Origin: Ecdyonurus torrentis
Lineage: Eukaryota > Arthropoda > Insecta > Ephemeroptera > Heptageniidae
DNA: 64,000 nucleotides
Direction of reading: 5' to 3'
Assembly (NCBI GenBank): GCA_949318235.1
Contig: OX439129.1
Coordinates: 37,295,027 to 37,359,026 of the forward strand
Each line of letters starts with the position of its first letter. Position 1 is the first letter of the stretch. The position numbers and the translations under genes are program-made. The notes beneath the pieces are model-generated. The model searched no databases, had not been told where the DNA came from, and worked only from the letters and a program-made list of their open reading frames with translations. Positions 1 through 43,311 of the stretch are shown in pieces.

Positions 1-902
1 CATAAATATTTTATTATAATTATAGGTAGACATTAATGAAGCTCATATGTATTTATAAAATATTTATTACGAAATATATAATTTTATTATATCTCATTTT
101 ACAATATTATTATCATAATTATGTAATAATAATGAATATTAAATTATATTAATTATCATCATGAAATAAATATTTTTTTAAAACAAAACAATAAAAATGT
201 ATTTATTATTCCCGGATCGGTGATTGTATTTTTTTATTATTATTATTATTAATGATACTTTTCACAGTTATAAAATGTTATCGATCTACACATTGCATCA
301 TTTTTTTTTCTTTTTATTTACATATATATATATTTTTAAATTTTTTTTTAGAGTTAAAGTAAAAATTCCAGAGAATGAATCTTTTGCATGACCATTTAAA
401 TTTTTGGTTTGCCAAATTTGGTTTGCCGCAGCTCGTAAAATTTGCCAATGGGAATGGGAATCCACATTACATGTTAGTATCGAGCGATAAGCGAGCTGCA
501 TAACTTTTAGGATACTATCTGATAGCATTGGATGAAGATTACGTTCTCTCATATGGCTTTAGAGAAGTAGAAATTCGTTTCTTAAGTGCATGAAATTCAG
601 ACTTACTTTAAAATTTACGAGCTGAGCTTTCAAAACTGCATTACATTAGACTTCTTTTATATTATGTAAAAATAAAGCATGGAAATAAGGGTTATTAACT
701 ATAATGATTAATCATTTTATTTTATTAGTTAGTTACGTATCTTCAACAACTCAATATTATAATTTATTATTAATTATATTTTACTAAAATTTACTTTAGT
801 GTATATCTTATTAATAAAACAAAACTGTATTTCTTAGTTGAAAATGTTCTTATTTAATTATTCTTGTGGTAGAAACAATTTATCATTTAAAGTTTATATA
901 CA

Positions 903-903
<1 letters not shown>
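1..903. other. AT-rich, no gene seen
   Basis: No splice-bounded or long open frame. The minus-strand open frame 298-552 has no supporting context. Confidence 0.6.

Positions 904-941
<38 letters not shown>
904..941. repeat. (TA)n microsatellite
   Basis: About 19 uninterrupted units. Confidence 0.95.
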
Positions 942-946
<5 letters not shown>

Positions 947-1247
947 CATAATTATATTATGTATACAGTGTATATTTAAACATATAAATAAAGTAAATTA
1001 AAAAATGGATTTATTATCTACATATTAAGCCGAGAATTATGTGTAACATAAACTCTTATGCATTCTTAGGCTTTCCACAAAATGCTGAGTTATAAAATTA
1101 GAGGTCATATAGTGTTTGTTTGTGACACCAAAACATTTAGCGCATCAACTCGATCTTCTTAGCGCACTAGAGTGGAATAATAAATTTTAACACGCATCGC
1201 TACATTCGCCTCTTCTGCGTAGAAAATTTCTCTATATGTGACTTCAG

Positions 1248-1273
1248 CTATATATATATATATATATATATAT
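1248..1273. repeat. (TA)n microsatellite
   Basis: About 13 units. Confidence 0.95.
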
Positions 1274-1675
1274 TTGCTGACATTGTTATATAAAGACTTT
1301 TTTATATATAAGGTTTCTTCTTTTAAAATCCAATTATCTTGTACAGTGCTATTTTTTTTAACATGAACACACAAAAAAAAGTTACATAACATTTTTTTTT
1401 CTACCTCACAAAAAAAATGTATAGTATGTAAAAATTATAATTGAATTTTATAATAAGATTTTACAAGTATTTTCATAATTGATTTTTCATATTAACTATT
1501 CATTGATAGTTTAATTAAAACAGGTGGTCAGTAATAATGTGATTTCAATATGTAAAATCAAGAGGTCAAATTTATACAGCTGTTAAAAGGGTCTCTTGAA
1601 AATGTAAATAATGTTTACCCAATAAATAGTCCAGTGTACTTTTAGTTTGGAAAAGAAAGAAAACTTTAGTTACTG

Positions 1676-1889
1676 CACGGACAGAAATAACTACGTAATA
1701 ATTATGCTAGCTCATTTTCAGCACAATTTGTTCAATACAGAATATTTTATGCTATACTGCATAATAACTATGTTATATAGCATAAATATTATGTTGTACT
1801 GAATAATTATTTATGTTGTTCTACTTTAGCATAATTTATGCTATAATGACATAAATGCAGCATAAATTACGTTATTTATTTTTTCCGTG
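1676..1889. mobile_element. CACGGA-ended MITE, copy 1 (full length)
   Basis: Terminal inverted repeats: CACGGACAGAAATAA at the left, and the complement CACGGAAAAAATAAATAACG at the right. The inside is rich in short ATTATGCT/AGCATAAT segments in both orientations, so the whole can fold on itself. It has no coding capacity. Similar copies occur at 7800, 56632 and 61550. Confidence 0.7.
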
Positions 1890-2039
1890 TGGTAAAAGCT
1901 CTAAACCCATACTTTGGTAATTTCAATATTTGTCCAAGTCTGTAATACTACATACACTATTCATTTACCACTGTTTCATGATGATAAAGAATTGTCAAGT
2001 TTTATCATACCATAATATATCATATTTTGCTCAATAAAA

Positions 2040-2040
<1 letters not shown>

Positions 2041-2070
<30 letters not shown>
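2041..2070. repeat. (ATT)n microsatellite
   Basis: Ten trinucleotide units. Confidence 0.9.
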
Positions 2071-2659
2071 AAAGTTAAGCTAAATTTTCTTTCATTTTAT
2101 TGCATTACCAGAGTACATATTGCTTGTAAAATTTTCTACGATAAAAGCTAAACAAACAAATTGAATTTTGTAATTTAAATTATTAAAAAAGTTTATTATA
2201 CACATTTTGCGTCTTAATTGATCGACGAAAAGGAAAAAGATAGAAATGGAAATCAAATTAAGAATTGAATTATCAATTGAATTTTTATTTTGTAGACGTT
2301 TTGAAAATCAGCTTTCTGTTAATGAACTTTTACAATAAAAAGGAAAAAAACAAGAAGAGAAAGAGGGTGAGAGAGAGAGAGAGAGAGAGAAAACAACTTA
2401 AAGATTTCATTTCACTTAAGATTTCCAAAGAATATTATATTTTTGTTCACTATCTCTCGCTGCTGATATTATATTTTCTTCCTTTTTGTGAGAATTGCGA
2501 GCTGTTAGTGTTGTTAACAAGATGCTATAGCTAGCTAGCTGGCTATCTTGGCTATGTAGCTTGCAGTCACATCTGGCTGCTTGCAATTATTGCGCGCTCG
2601 CTCACCACCACGCACGCTCTAATCATCTCGTTGTCTTTTATTGAGCCAACTGACACAAG

Positions 2660-2661
<2 letters not shown>

Positions 2662-2727
<66 letters not shown>

Positions 2728-2750
2728 ACACACACATACATACACACACA
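2662..2750. repeat. (CT)n then (CA)n compound microsatellite
   Basis: About 30 CT units to 2722, then short CA/TACA runs. The SLSL open frame here is a translation of the repeat. Confidence 0.95.
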
Positions 2751-5700
2751 AATATTGTAGCTTCATATTACAATGAGGTGCTTTTCTTCTCTTTTTTTTT
2801 TATCTCGTTTATATAATTTTGTATATAATTAAAAGAGTTAGGTTTCACTTGAAAAAAAAAATCACTACAACTTTATTTATATAAAAATGTTAAAAAGATG
2901 CTACACTGCATTTCTTTTAAATCACACCTATATCTTTAAGTTTATAATTTCTTAGGTATTTATTCTTGACGTTAACTTTTTTTTAGATAATTTTATATAT
3001 TCCTGGCTATTTAGCTCATAAATCATTCTTCTTAAGACTTGAAGTCTATTTTTTTCTTCTTTATAAGAGTTTTTCTTTCAAATTTGTTGCTTTAAACCAG
3101 AAAACCTCAAGCATAGTAATTTCCTTTGGAAATATATACATATGAATAATTCAAACTCATTATTCTTTATTTTTTGTTAACTGATTCTTCTACTCTTTAT
3201 CCTAGAAAATCTGTAAAAACAGATTGTTTCTGTATGATGTGAAACGCAGAGAAAATTGATTAGATTCACAAGCTGACTGAGCAAAAGATTACGATTTTTT
3301 TCTTCTTCCTATATATTGAGATCAACGTTCGCCGCTGACGCAGCGTTAAGTAAGCTTCTATAGCACGTAAATTTTCAATTAAGTGATTTGAAAAGATTAT
3401 GTCGTGTTATACCAAATGTTGGAAAAGTTTGAAGATTTAAGATATAGAAAGAATAATTTATTAAAGTAAATTGAAAGTGAAGGAAGTTCATATATAAGAT
3501 TGTCGATAAATAATATAATATAAATTTAAAAAAAGAAACATATTTTAATTTTACTTAGATTTCATTTTAAAATTAATTATTTAATAAGAATAATATTACA
3601 ATATTCAGAAACTTTCGTATGTATTTGTATATAAATTGACAAATTATAGGTATGATTTATTTATTGTACTAAATGATAGTTGTAGTATAAACTTTAAAAC
3701 AACTTTAAGAATTGAAAAATCCACTTTTTTGTAGATAGTGTAAAGTTTATATAAATATTATGTCCTTTCGCTTTAACGCAAGCATTTTTTTTTTCTTTTC
3801 TACACTTGACATCATCTGACCATCAAGTTTTTTTTTCAGTCATGTGGTCTAACTGGGGGAGAAAGGAATCCCATTAAGTGGTGGCTGAGGGTGTTATTGA
3901 TTTTATACTACAAGCTTAAGGTTAACTCAAGTACATATAATGTAAAAATTTAAAGTTTTTTTTTTTTAAAATAATAAAATATATATTTTAATTGCAAGTT
4001 TCTATTGTTATAAATTATGAAAAATGAGGATAAAGTATAGTAATAAAAAATAATCAGCAATAACAAAGTTAAAATAATTTTTTTTTACGTTTAAATAAAG
4101 CCACTTTCCTTCGTATATCTTCTATAATGTAAATGAAGTAATCAACGTTGCCGTTCGTATATATATTTTTTCTATTGAAATTGATTAAAAAGTTGAATTG
4201 ATTTATTAACTAACTATTGACCGCTAACGTATTGCTATGAGAAATATCAGAAAAAAGCACACAATATATATTGTAAGGTTCATTTGGTAATTTTATGGTC
4301 TAGACAAAATTTTATATTCTATTGAATTGTAAGAGAAAGTTGATAAAAAAAGTACATAATTATTTTAACTTTCTATTGTTATGTATATTATTTGCATTTG
4401 AATAGTTATACATTATTTGAAATACAATATAAGTAATTAAAATTGAGCTACTCTGTTTTCTGTTATTAATTAAGTTTTATAAGAATTCAATATTATTTAT
4501 TATTATTTGAATTGTATGAATAGCAATAATACATACATGTAAAAGAGTAGGGGATATAAACTTACTAAAATTAACCCTTTTATATTTCAATTATAATTTA
4601 CGATATTAATTGATAAAACCAGTTTAATAATGATAGTTAATTACATCTCACTCTGTAAATACTGTAAAATTGCTTTTGTAATAATAACATTACATCTATT
4701 GGTATCTACAATGTACAAATGTCAGAGAACTAAAGGGAAAAGCCCTAAATGTTTGAAATTGATTACTTTTTTTTTTAACAGATGTGTACGTCATATTATT
4801 ATATTTAGCAATCTCATATTATCACGCAAGGACAATGGTCATATAACATTTAATTCAAATTTAATCCAATCAAATCCTTCATCCAATAAGGTTTTTATGT
4901 TTGAATGAAAACCATTTTAATCAGCTTAACCTAAATATTTGAACTGTCATAGTATGATAACGGTTAAATAATAGAGTTTTTATTATTAATAATAATGAGG
5001 ATTTTATTAAAGTAAATATTATAGTTATATAATATTAAACCACAATAAGATTAAAATGTTATTATATTTTATTCATCATGCATATAAATTTATTTTTATG
5101 GTGTAAAACTTTCAATCATACAGTATACAAACATTATATGATTTCTTTTACAGGCTTATATAAATTTCTATACAAGCTTAAAAAAAACTTATTCCTTCTA
5201 ACAAAGATTATTTGTATTTTTAAGTCATTACAAAAAGCTTAACAATAGAAATCCCTACAGAACATAATATATTATATAGAATTTGACTTGAGATTCAAGA
5301 AAGGCAAGCTTGCCATGGATATTGTGCACACGTTGCATTATTGTCTTACCACAAAATCACGTATAACTCAGAGAATGCGTGATAGATACTCTACTAGAGA
5401 GTAGAATAATATGTATAGGATTTGGAGGGAAAATCTCTTCTTAGCGTTGCTGTCAAGCGATTCATTGCTCTTGGTGCCTATCACCCGTGAAATGAAACGA
5501 GACTGGTTTGTATCAAAATCACTGCAACAAATATCCGCAAGCGGCAAACTTCTTGTATTATTTTCACTCTAAAGCAACTATAGAATATTGCTGAACTTAA
5601 ATTTTTTTTTTTTTTTCTATTTGCAGATACTTTAAAGTTTAAATTTTACTTACGTTTTATATTAGAATCAAAGAATACAAAATTCATATTATGAAGAAAA

Positions 5701-5984
5701 GTATTTTGATTAAATTTTCTATTTCAATCGTGTTGAAAAGTTTAAATGTTAAAAATTAAGTGCTTCAGTAACCTCCAATTTCTCTAATTTATTTTTGGGA
5801 ATTTCCCTGTACGATATTATCCACAATCACGATATTTTGTCCCCTCTATACGTATTATTGATTACCATTTCAATTTACATAAAAATGAAAATGAGCTCTA
5901 TACCACACAACAGGATAAACCCAATATACATATTAGTAGAAATAAATTAGATGAAGTGAACCATCCATAGATAACTCTGACTTG
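2751..5984. other. AT-rich, no gene seen
   Basis: A less AT-rich block at about 5280-5560 has no long frame and no convincing splice pair, and I cannot assign it. The rest is featureless. Confidence 0.55.
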
Positions 5985-6230
5985 GGGTGGGCCACTATAC
6001 CATCGTTTCCCGGACTGTCCGGAGACATGAATAGACCTGTCAAGCCTAAATACCTCCCCTACTGTTTTACCTGTGACACACTCACATAAGCATGGACATC
6101 AATGTGTGGAGAACACGAGAGCGCATACCACGGCCTCTAAAAAAGCAGCATAGCCCCACTGAGATACGAACTAATGATCTCCGCTCGTCAAACCAGCTCG
6201 TATACCACTGTGCCACAGGCTCGGTTTAAT
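5985..6230 (-). mobile_element. tRNA-derived SINE
   Basis: Read on the minus strand from about 6228, the sequence has an RNA polymerase III A box TGGCACAGTGG (rc of 6204-6214) and a B-box-like AGTTCGTATCT (rc of 6161-6171), correctly ordered and about 35 bases apart. An unrelated, relatively GC-rich body follows. It stands out from the AT-rich flanks. The right end in genome coordinates is fairly clear; the left end near 5985 is a guess. It is not a functional tRNA, because the acceptor arms do not pair convincingly. Confidence 0.6.
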
Positions 6231-7470
6231 TATGTACTCAAAAAGGGGGAAAATTTTAATGAAACATGTGAAATTAAAATATTCAATAATAAAAGTCATA
6301 TTTTTAAAGAGCATTTCTTAAAAATGTTTCTAAAATATAAATTTAAAAATAAAAATGGAATATAGATTTAAAATGTATAACTCATATCATGAAATAAGTA
6401 AAAGGAAAATGTCATTTTCATTCATTATTAAATGTGAACTTTGAGCTGGAAAATGATCTTATTCTGACAAGTTCAATTTGTAATATAAATTACATAAAGA
6501 AAAAGAAAAAAAAAGAAAGAAGAAACCGTCGACATCGAAGAAAAAGATATATCTAGTCATTTCAAATTTATATAGAGAATGATATATATAATATCATATA
6601 TTTTCTTCAACTTTACAATAAAATAAGTGATAAATTCTAAAAAGCAATCCTGACAACACACATAATTTCATTTCTGCTTACCTTGCTTTTAAATTATATA
6701 TACGTAAGAAAACGTGTGCAAGTAAAAAGAGAAAAATAAATGTAACTCTGCTTTTCATTATAATAGATTGCTTTAAGGCATTATATAAGATAAATTCACG
6801 TTACCTTTTACTATATAGAAACTCAACATGTTAGTGACAACATCAATCAACTCTCCTTAAGACGCCCGCAGCTGTCAATTTTGTCAAATTTGTCATCCAT
6901 AAACGAAAACTTGTGGGGATATTGGAATTTAAATTAACTTATATTATATATATATATATTATATAATATTTGAAATATTAGATCACAAAATATATACGTA
7001 GCAATTGAAAATTTATATTAAAAAATATTTGAATTTTATAAGTTTAAAATTAATCATCGAGGCAAAAACGATGATATTAATTACGATTCAATACTTTACA
7101 CGCTTGTTGATTTGTATAAATAATGTTCTAAAAAATATTATATATATATATATTCATCACAATTTTGATGATATACATTTCATGGACTTTCAAATTAATC
7201 TACAATGTTTATTTTATAAAATATTACCAAATATTTAACAAGGATTAAAGTTCTAATTAAGTATTTCAATATATTATTTATAACATCAGTTCTACCATGT
7301 TGTATGGTTAATATTGATATTAATTTTCAAATTTAAGTTATTTGAACTGTAAAATTGAAATTTTACTTTTAGTTTTACGGTGATTGATTTTTTTAATTAA
7401 CTTCATATATAGGCTATGATTAAAAATATGGGAAGTATATAAGGTAAATTTACAAATTTACCTATGCATG

Positions 7471-7473
<3 letters not shown>
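6231..7473. other. AT-rich, nothing seen
   Basis: Short A-rich and TA-rich stretches only. Confidence 0.6.

Positions 7474-7558
<85 letters not shown>
7474..7558. repeat. (TA)n microsatellite
   Basis: About 42 units. Confidence 0.95.
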
Positions 7559-7563
<5 letters not shown>

Positions 7564-7799
7564 TTTTAATATTTCAACTAGTTGAAAATTGAAAATGTAT
7601 AAAGTAATTAAACTTTGGTTCTACGTTTTATTAACAATAATAAAATTGCACTGATGAAAATCTCTAATGAGCTGTTTACAATGACGCTTAAGTTCATGTA
7701 ACTTTCACATAAGAATCCTAATAACATTAATTGTTATATATTTACGTAAGAGCGGTAAGAATTACGTAAATTACGCGTTTTTGTGAACAGCCCATAATA

Positions 7800-7937
7800 C
7801 ACGGACAAATATAAATACATAATAATTATACTAGATCATTTTCAGCACAATTTGTTCAATGCAACATAATAATTCAGCAACATTTGTGCAATAATGACAT
7901 AAACATTGCAGAAATTACGTAATTTACTCTTTCCGTG
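7800..7937. mobile_element. CACGGA-ended MITE, copy 2 (internally deleted)
   Basis: Same ends as the 1676 copy and the shared internal motif TTTTCAGCACAATTTGTTCA, but about 75 bases shorter. It is flanked by TA on both sides, fitting a TA target-site duplication. Confidence 0.7.
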
Positions 7938-8300
7938 TATAAAAGTCATTTAGCATTACATATTTTATTTTTTTGCTTTTATTTTTATCTAAGAAACAAA
8001 CAGTTTTATTCGTTATGCATTTTTGGTGGTACACACATTACACAGACATAAATTACATACATAATATTTACATATTATATATTTATGCAAAGAGTATTAT
8101 AGTATAACAACAAAAACTTACTGCCTTTCCATATTTAAATAAGCATGTTTTATACAATTATATAAGAATCATTTAACAGATTGACTTGCGATTCATTATA
8201 CAAAGTTTAGATCTAGACATCGAAAATAATTTTTCTACACATCAGTACATATTGATATTAATGCTCTAAATAAAATCTTTAAGTTAGTTTTTAGTGAAAC

Positions 8301-8324
8301 TTTTTTTTTTTTTTTTTTTTTTTT
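8301..8324. repeat. Poly(T) run
   Basis: About 24 T. Confidence 0.9.
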
Positions 8325-8904
8325 AGTAATTTGGGATTTAATGTTTTTTAAATTAATATTATCAAATATCTGATTCTGATACAACACGTAATATTACTAT
8401 TTGAATAGGTAATAAAAAACCCAAAAATAATGGCATGCTATTAATAATTTATCACTTCTACATATTCAGATAACAATATATTATTCTTTTTATTTTTAAA
8501 GCAATGTGTTTTCCAGTTGTAATGCAATTACAGAAAAGCTCTGGCAATTGGCAGTAGCTATACTTTCTCCAGTACCCTTGACTGACTTATGTGTAAACCT
8601 AGTCTAGTCAGAGAGAGGGTCAAGACTGATATATTTACCCACTTAACTTGCTTTCCACTTACTGCTTTCATTAAATTTACAACGAAGAATAAAAAAAAAG
8701 AGCAGGTTCTAGATTTAATATATAAATGCCAATAAAATTTAACGTAACAAGATTTTTAAAATAATAATAAAAAAAATAAAATTGAGAAAAAATAAAAAGT
8801 ATGTAGTTTGGGTTTGTATTAAAATTCACTATTTTCAACCTTTTCATAAAAAAAAAAATATAATAATTTATCATTGAATTAATGTCTTATATCTCATTTT
8901 GCAG

Positions 8905-37609
<28,705 letters not shown>

Positions 37610-37860
37610 AAAAATATAATATAAATATATAAAATGCAATATTTGCAGACGTGAGAGTGACCACACCCCAATTTAAGTAACACACTCGTGCCACATTTTT
37701 AATATAATATATATGTATAATCTGTTCATGCAGTCATTTATCATAAAATCTAAAAATTATAATAGATAATAATATAGATGATGAACACTATATAATCATA
37801 CTTATTTGATATTATCAATATAATTATAAATAAAAAACAAATCATGTGTTTATTTATATT
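37610..37860 (+). other. Probable 3' UTR with poly(A) signal
   Basis: The first AATAAA after the stop is at 37829-37834, with a T/G-rich stretch (tgtgtttattt) about ten bases on, as expected for cleavage near 37845-37860. A second AATAAA at 37977-37982 could give a longer message. Confidence 0.5.
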
Positions 37861-40249
37861 TGGCAGTATTTTAAAATTAATATCTTTATTAAAAATTCAA
37901 AATGTGGTTCTATTTATTTTTTTTTTTTTAATTTTGTGTTAATTTTATACGTTTAGTTAAAGCTTTAGCTATCAAAAATAAATGTGTATATGTTTAAATA
38001 CCTCTTACAGTAACACCCTACCACATTATATTTAAAAATTATTTGCCATAAAGTCTAATATTTTACGTAAAAACCTCTTATTATTAATTACTAAGCTTAT
38101 AGTTAACAAAAAATTTACATTAAAAAACACTATTTTAGGTTAAAAAAAAAAGAAGCACGATAATTTACATTTTTAATCTATATTTATTAACACATATCGT
38201 CTCGCAACTTTTTTTTAAAAAAATTAAAAAAACAAAAATGTAGCATTGGTCACATAATATATAAGTAAAGATGTATAATATTATAATACTCTAATCTGCA
38301 AAAATATTGCTAAAAAAATTGTAGAGTTTTGTACAGAATATTTTGAACCCTAAATAAATATATATATATAATATAGATTATAGGATGAATTTTTTAGCTG
38401 TAAGATGATAATAAATAATTAAATAAATATAATAATATATATTATAATAAAAAATATAATAAAAATATCATGTAAATGTATACTCGGAATAAGTGTTGCA
38501 AATTGTTGTTGATACTGTGTCTTTGATGTAATTTTTACCATGCAATAATTTAATTAAATATAAAATATTTATTTAATTTTGAGTTTTATTTATAACATTT
38601 CTCTTTTATATACCAAAAAAAAAAAATAATAATAATAAAAACTCAACTTTTTGACAAAAATTTAAACAAATTACGATATACTGTTAAAAAAAAAAAAGGA
38701 AAAATAGGACAAATGGAAACTCATTTTGTGAAATAAATCAAGTTATTTATCACCTGTCATACAATACAGACAAAAATACAATATTTAATCTTTTTCGTGA
38801 AGTACATCAACATGTCCAATAACAAAGTTTACATTTTTGTTATGACAAAAAAAAAAAAAAAAAAAAACATCATTAGTTGTCATTGTAATTTGATTTATGG
38901 AAATAATTGACGTCAATCTTTATCAAATATTTTCGTAAAATATTCTCTATAGAGAAAGTAAAAAAATATAAAATAAATTAAATAAATTAAATCTTAACTA
39001 TAGCTTTACTATTTTACTTTCAGATATTATTTAGGAAAGAAAATAATATTATATAATTATATTCATAACAAAAGCACAAATAAACAAAATTTCTTTTATT
39101 ATTATTATAAAGATTACAAAAAGGTAAAGCCTAAATTTATAAAGTAATTTTCCTTAAGTATTACTTTAATTACCATAATAGCTTACTTCTTTAAAGAAAA
39201 TAATAATAATAACATTTTTGAGGATCGAGTCAAGTCATATATCATCACAATCAGCAAAGTCAATGAAAAGAATATTTAAGGTAAGTTATTTTATAATATT
39301 GTATTATATTCATTATTTAATAAACTAACATATTGTTATATTTACTAAATATAGAGAAATATGAACTATTTAAAGAGTTGACATTGCATTTTATAATAGA
39401 CATAAAATTTTACATTGTTCAAATATGCAAATGAGGTAAACCAGATTATAAATTAAATGTAAAAGGGTGCGTAAAAGTAATTATTGTGTCGTTGTTAAAG
39501 GTTTTCATATTGTCGTGTACTTTGTGTTGAATATTCATGTACGTAAATCCTAGTTAACTCTACTTATTTTACGCTTTATTTAATACATAACAAAATACAT
39601 AGTTAAATTTTACCATAACAATCCTTATAATAATATACAGTTTTTAAACTTCAACTATCGTAAAATTTATAACTTTAATTTTTATTTATTTTTTATCTAA
39701 TATAAGCTTAGGTATACTTTGAAAGTAATATCATAAAAAGAGACCTTAGAAAATAAAAATGAAATAAAACTCGGGAAGTAGAAAAAAAAAGAAGAAGAAA
39801 ACAATAACAAAAAGTTTTCAATATAAGTTTGTAAACAAACATTGGAATTTAAAATTGACTAATATCTTGCGGCACTTTTGGAGTTGACAAACATCGTGAC
39901 TGTTTCTATGTAAAAACGTGTAGAAAATTTATCTTTTGCTTAAAGCATTCCAATATCAATAAATTATTAAGAACAGCTTTTCAATGTTATTACTTTTAAG
40001 AATAATTGACACAGAAAAAAAAAATTCTAGTCATTTCATTATTAAAACATTTAAATTATTTTATTATTTTGTGGGAAAATATAAAAGGTATACTAAAACA
40101 AAATACGTTTTAGTAATTTTATTTTATTTCGTGGTAAAGCAATTCATCAAAATTTTATGACAAAATTGTAAGTTTAACAGGGGAAAAAAATACTGTTGGT
40201 GGAAACAAATACAATGAGAAGCGGATTTCTTTTTAATGCATATAAAATA

Positions 40250-40254
<5 letters not shown>
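37861..40254. other. Intergenic AT-rich sequence
   Basis: One TGACGTCA at 38908-38915 and short homopolymers. No gene seen. Confidence 0.6.

Positions 40255-40331
<77 letters not shown>
40255..40331. repeat. (GA)n microsatellite
   Basis: About 38 units. Confidence 0.95.
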
Positions 40332-40335
<4 letters not shown>

Positions 40336-40953
40336 AACTTGAAAAACAAACTTAAACTAAAAAGTTGTATATTTATATATAATGTTATATATATATAGTT
40401 GTATATATATTATACGTGTATTTCTACTACGATAGAAAATTTGAAGATTTAGCAAAGCAAAATGTAATTTCCCTAAAGTGAAAGCCGTGAGTCTGTCTAG
40501 TGAAGTAAGATTTGCGTGGTGTTCAAACAGGTTATTACATTTGATAATTACATTTTGCTTGGCTGCTGCACAACCCCGTGAGAATAGCATTGTCACTTCA
40601 CTCGTTCGTTCTATACATTCCCAGGATACATTCATACCAAAGAAAAACAAATTTGTATTCTTGTTATATCTCTCGTACACTTAATTTACAAAATATATCG
40701 ATAAAATGTATAATAATGAGTTATATACGAATGTAGTTATATGTTTTTTTGTCTTGAAATTTCTTCATTTTGACTTTTGTTAATTTAAAATATCTAGTAC
40801 TATATATTTTGACTCAACTTTTGTAAAGTTAAGAGAAGCGAGGTAATGCAAAGCGCGTATCGATTAATAGCATAATATGCAGCACCCATATCTACACAAT
40901 ACACATATATGAATATATTTGGACTATATTTAGTTTTTATTTAGACGCAGATA

Positions 40954-41122
40954 CACGGAGAGAATTACACGAGTTGAAATAACGGAAGTGCAAACCAATT
41001 CAAGTTTTTTAATCGTCATAACTGAAACTTGAGTGAAATCAACTCAACTTTCAGTTATGGTAATTTAAAAACTTGAGTTGCTTCGAACTTCAGTTATTTC
41101 AACTCGGGCAATTCTCACCGTT
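40954..41122. mobile_element. 169-bp fold-back MITE, CACGGA end
   Basis: CACGGAGAGAATTACACGAG at the left; the complement of the right end reads AACGGTGAGAATTGCCCGAG. Pairing continues through GTTGAAATAAC and inward to the centre (ACTTGAGTGA), so the element is one long hairpin. The terminal six bases match the CACGGA family, but the body differs. Confidence 0.7.
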
Positions 41123-42588
41123 TAGCTTACAGTAACATAACATTTTACAATTAATCATCTCGTTAATTTATAACAATATTTTTAGAACATAAAATCTAAA
41201 ACTATTTGAATATTTATATAAATCAAATTTCATAAGTATTTTTCTGGATTATCATAATTTCAATGAAATCAAGAACACTCCTGTAACAAATTTATAATAT
41301 TTACTTACATAGTCCCTAATGTTATAATACTCTTTTTATTAAAGAAAAAAATTTAACGAGGTTTTTTAAACTCTGCGTCATTTTTGATATCTTTAAGAGT
41401 ATAAGTCTAGTCTATTGTCAAGCCTAAACCTCACTCTTTCCAGATAAGTATATATTTTTTTAAAGGAAGGTGGTAATTTAACCTGATTTATAAACTGTAA
41501 AAATAAATATATTAACATATTTGGATACAATTTTCTAAATTTACACATTTTTTTCTCCTGACTTAAGTATATTAATTTTGACGTATACTGTATACTTTTT
41601 ACAAATATACTGTTGAAATAAATGCCAACATAATACATGAAATATAATATGATTTTGGCTATGAGTGTTTCCTTTGAAAATATGATAATGATAGTAACAT
41701 TATACTACACACGTGTATATTTACTTTCATCTCTCCCTACACACATTTTCTCTTCCTCAAATATTACATTTGCACGTGTTATTTCCCCAAAATGAAAACT
41801 ATGGTGATACCAAGTTTATCGAAGTTTATAAAAAAGTTAAAATGCTATTCATGTCTCCTAAATACGCCTTTAAGTCACCTGATTAACAGCTTTCTAAACT
41901 CTTGTACCAAAAGGTAAATCTTCTTTTAAGATTAGCAAACTTTCTACATAATACTAATTTCTTAACTCACTCTCTAAAATAGAGCTAATCTTATATATAC
42001 CTTTTTTATATTCTTTGGAGCTTAAATGCTTATTTTTGGTATTCTGTAGATTCATGAATAATATACAATAATCATATTTTATTGAAAATGTTTTAGTAAG
42101 TCATTAATCTTATTAAATTTCATTCAAAAGCTATTTGATGTTTAAGTTTAGAACTAAAAATTATAAATATTTTACTATCATTAAACTAACATTTTAGTGT
42201 TGTTATTTTGTTGAAGTTGCCATGGAATATTAAATCTACATTATAATAATGCAAAGTTAAACAGAGAGAGAATGAGGATGAGAGAGACAGAGAAAGAGAG
42301 AAAGTAGTATAGTAATACAGGGAAAATTACTTAAAAATATCAACAGCCATTACAGCAATTTGTATCACACTAATTAACACTCTTGATATTACAACACAAT
42401 TTACCGAGAAAGCGTATTACTATACTGAATAGTTAGTTAGTTGTTGGTTTTACAATGCGGTTACGGTTAGTTCCTAATAGTTAGATGATTTGCTCAACAT
42501 GTTAATGCAACTGGATGCATAAATAACAGGCGTTATTGCTAGAAGCAAAGAGAACCTTTATAAAATAATTATCAACTTTGCTGCTTGC

Positions 42589-42788
<200 letters not shown>

Positions 42789-42874
42789 TAATATAGAATA
42801 ATTTACATAAAGTTGGAAGTGAAATGAAAGATGTTTATGACCTAAGGATATTCTATTACCATAACTTTTACTAA

Positions 42875-42876
<2 letters not shown>

Positions 42877-42958
<82 letters not shown>

Positions 42959-42959
42959 A
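42877..42959. repeat. (TA)n microsatellite
   Basis: About 36 units, then a mirrored TTATATATATAA end. Confidence 0.95.
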
Positions 42960-43219
42960 ATATTATAATTCTCTATTCTATACATTTCCCTATAACTCGT
43001 ATCTGACTACATTAAAATATACTTATTATGTATTTTTATATAAAAATTAAATTATGTGTCATAAAAAGTTTAAAAATAAAGCTTTGTAGCTTTTTAAGTT
43101 ATATAGACTATACTGTAATACAATGTGTTTTCAGATCAATTCTTTTATTCTTTAGTCTATTTTTAGATAAACACCTCAAAATAATGTTTTTGCTTACACA
43201 ATACACACACGGGTAATTT

Positions 43220-43221
<2 letters not shown>

Positions 43222-43303
<82 letters not shown>
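43222..43303. repeat. (TA)n microsatellite
   Basis: About 40 units. Confidence 0.95.

Positions 43304-43311
<8 letters not shown>

Noticed and set aside
298..552. 84-codon minus-strand frame
   Set aside because: AT-rich, ends in a Lys run from a T tract, with no splice or promoter support.
3250..3352. Possible upstream exon ending in the donor-like gtaagc at 3350
   Set aside because: No convincing acceptor, and the frame needed to join the exon at 8905 is not clearly open.
4630..4908. 92-codon plus-strand frame
   Set aside because: Mixed low-complexity composition with no signals; length is not unusual by chance at this position.
6150..6230. True tRNA gene on the minus strand
   Set aside because: A and B boxes are present, but the cloverleaf stems do not pair and a SINE-like body follows.
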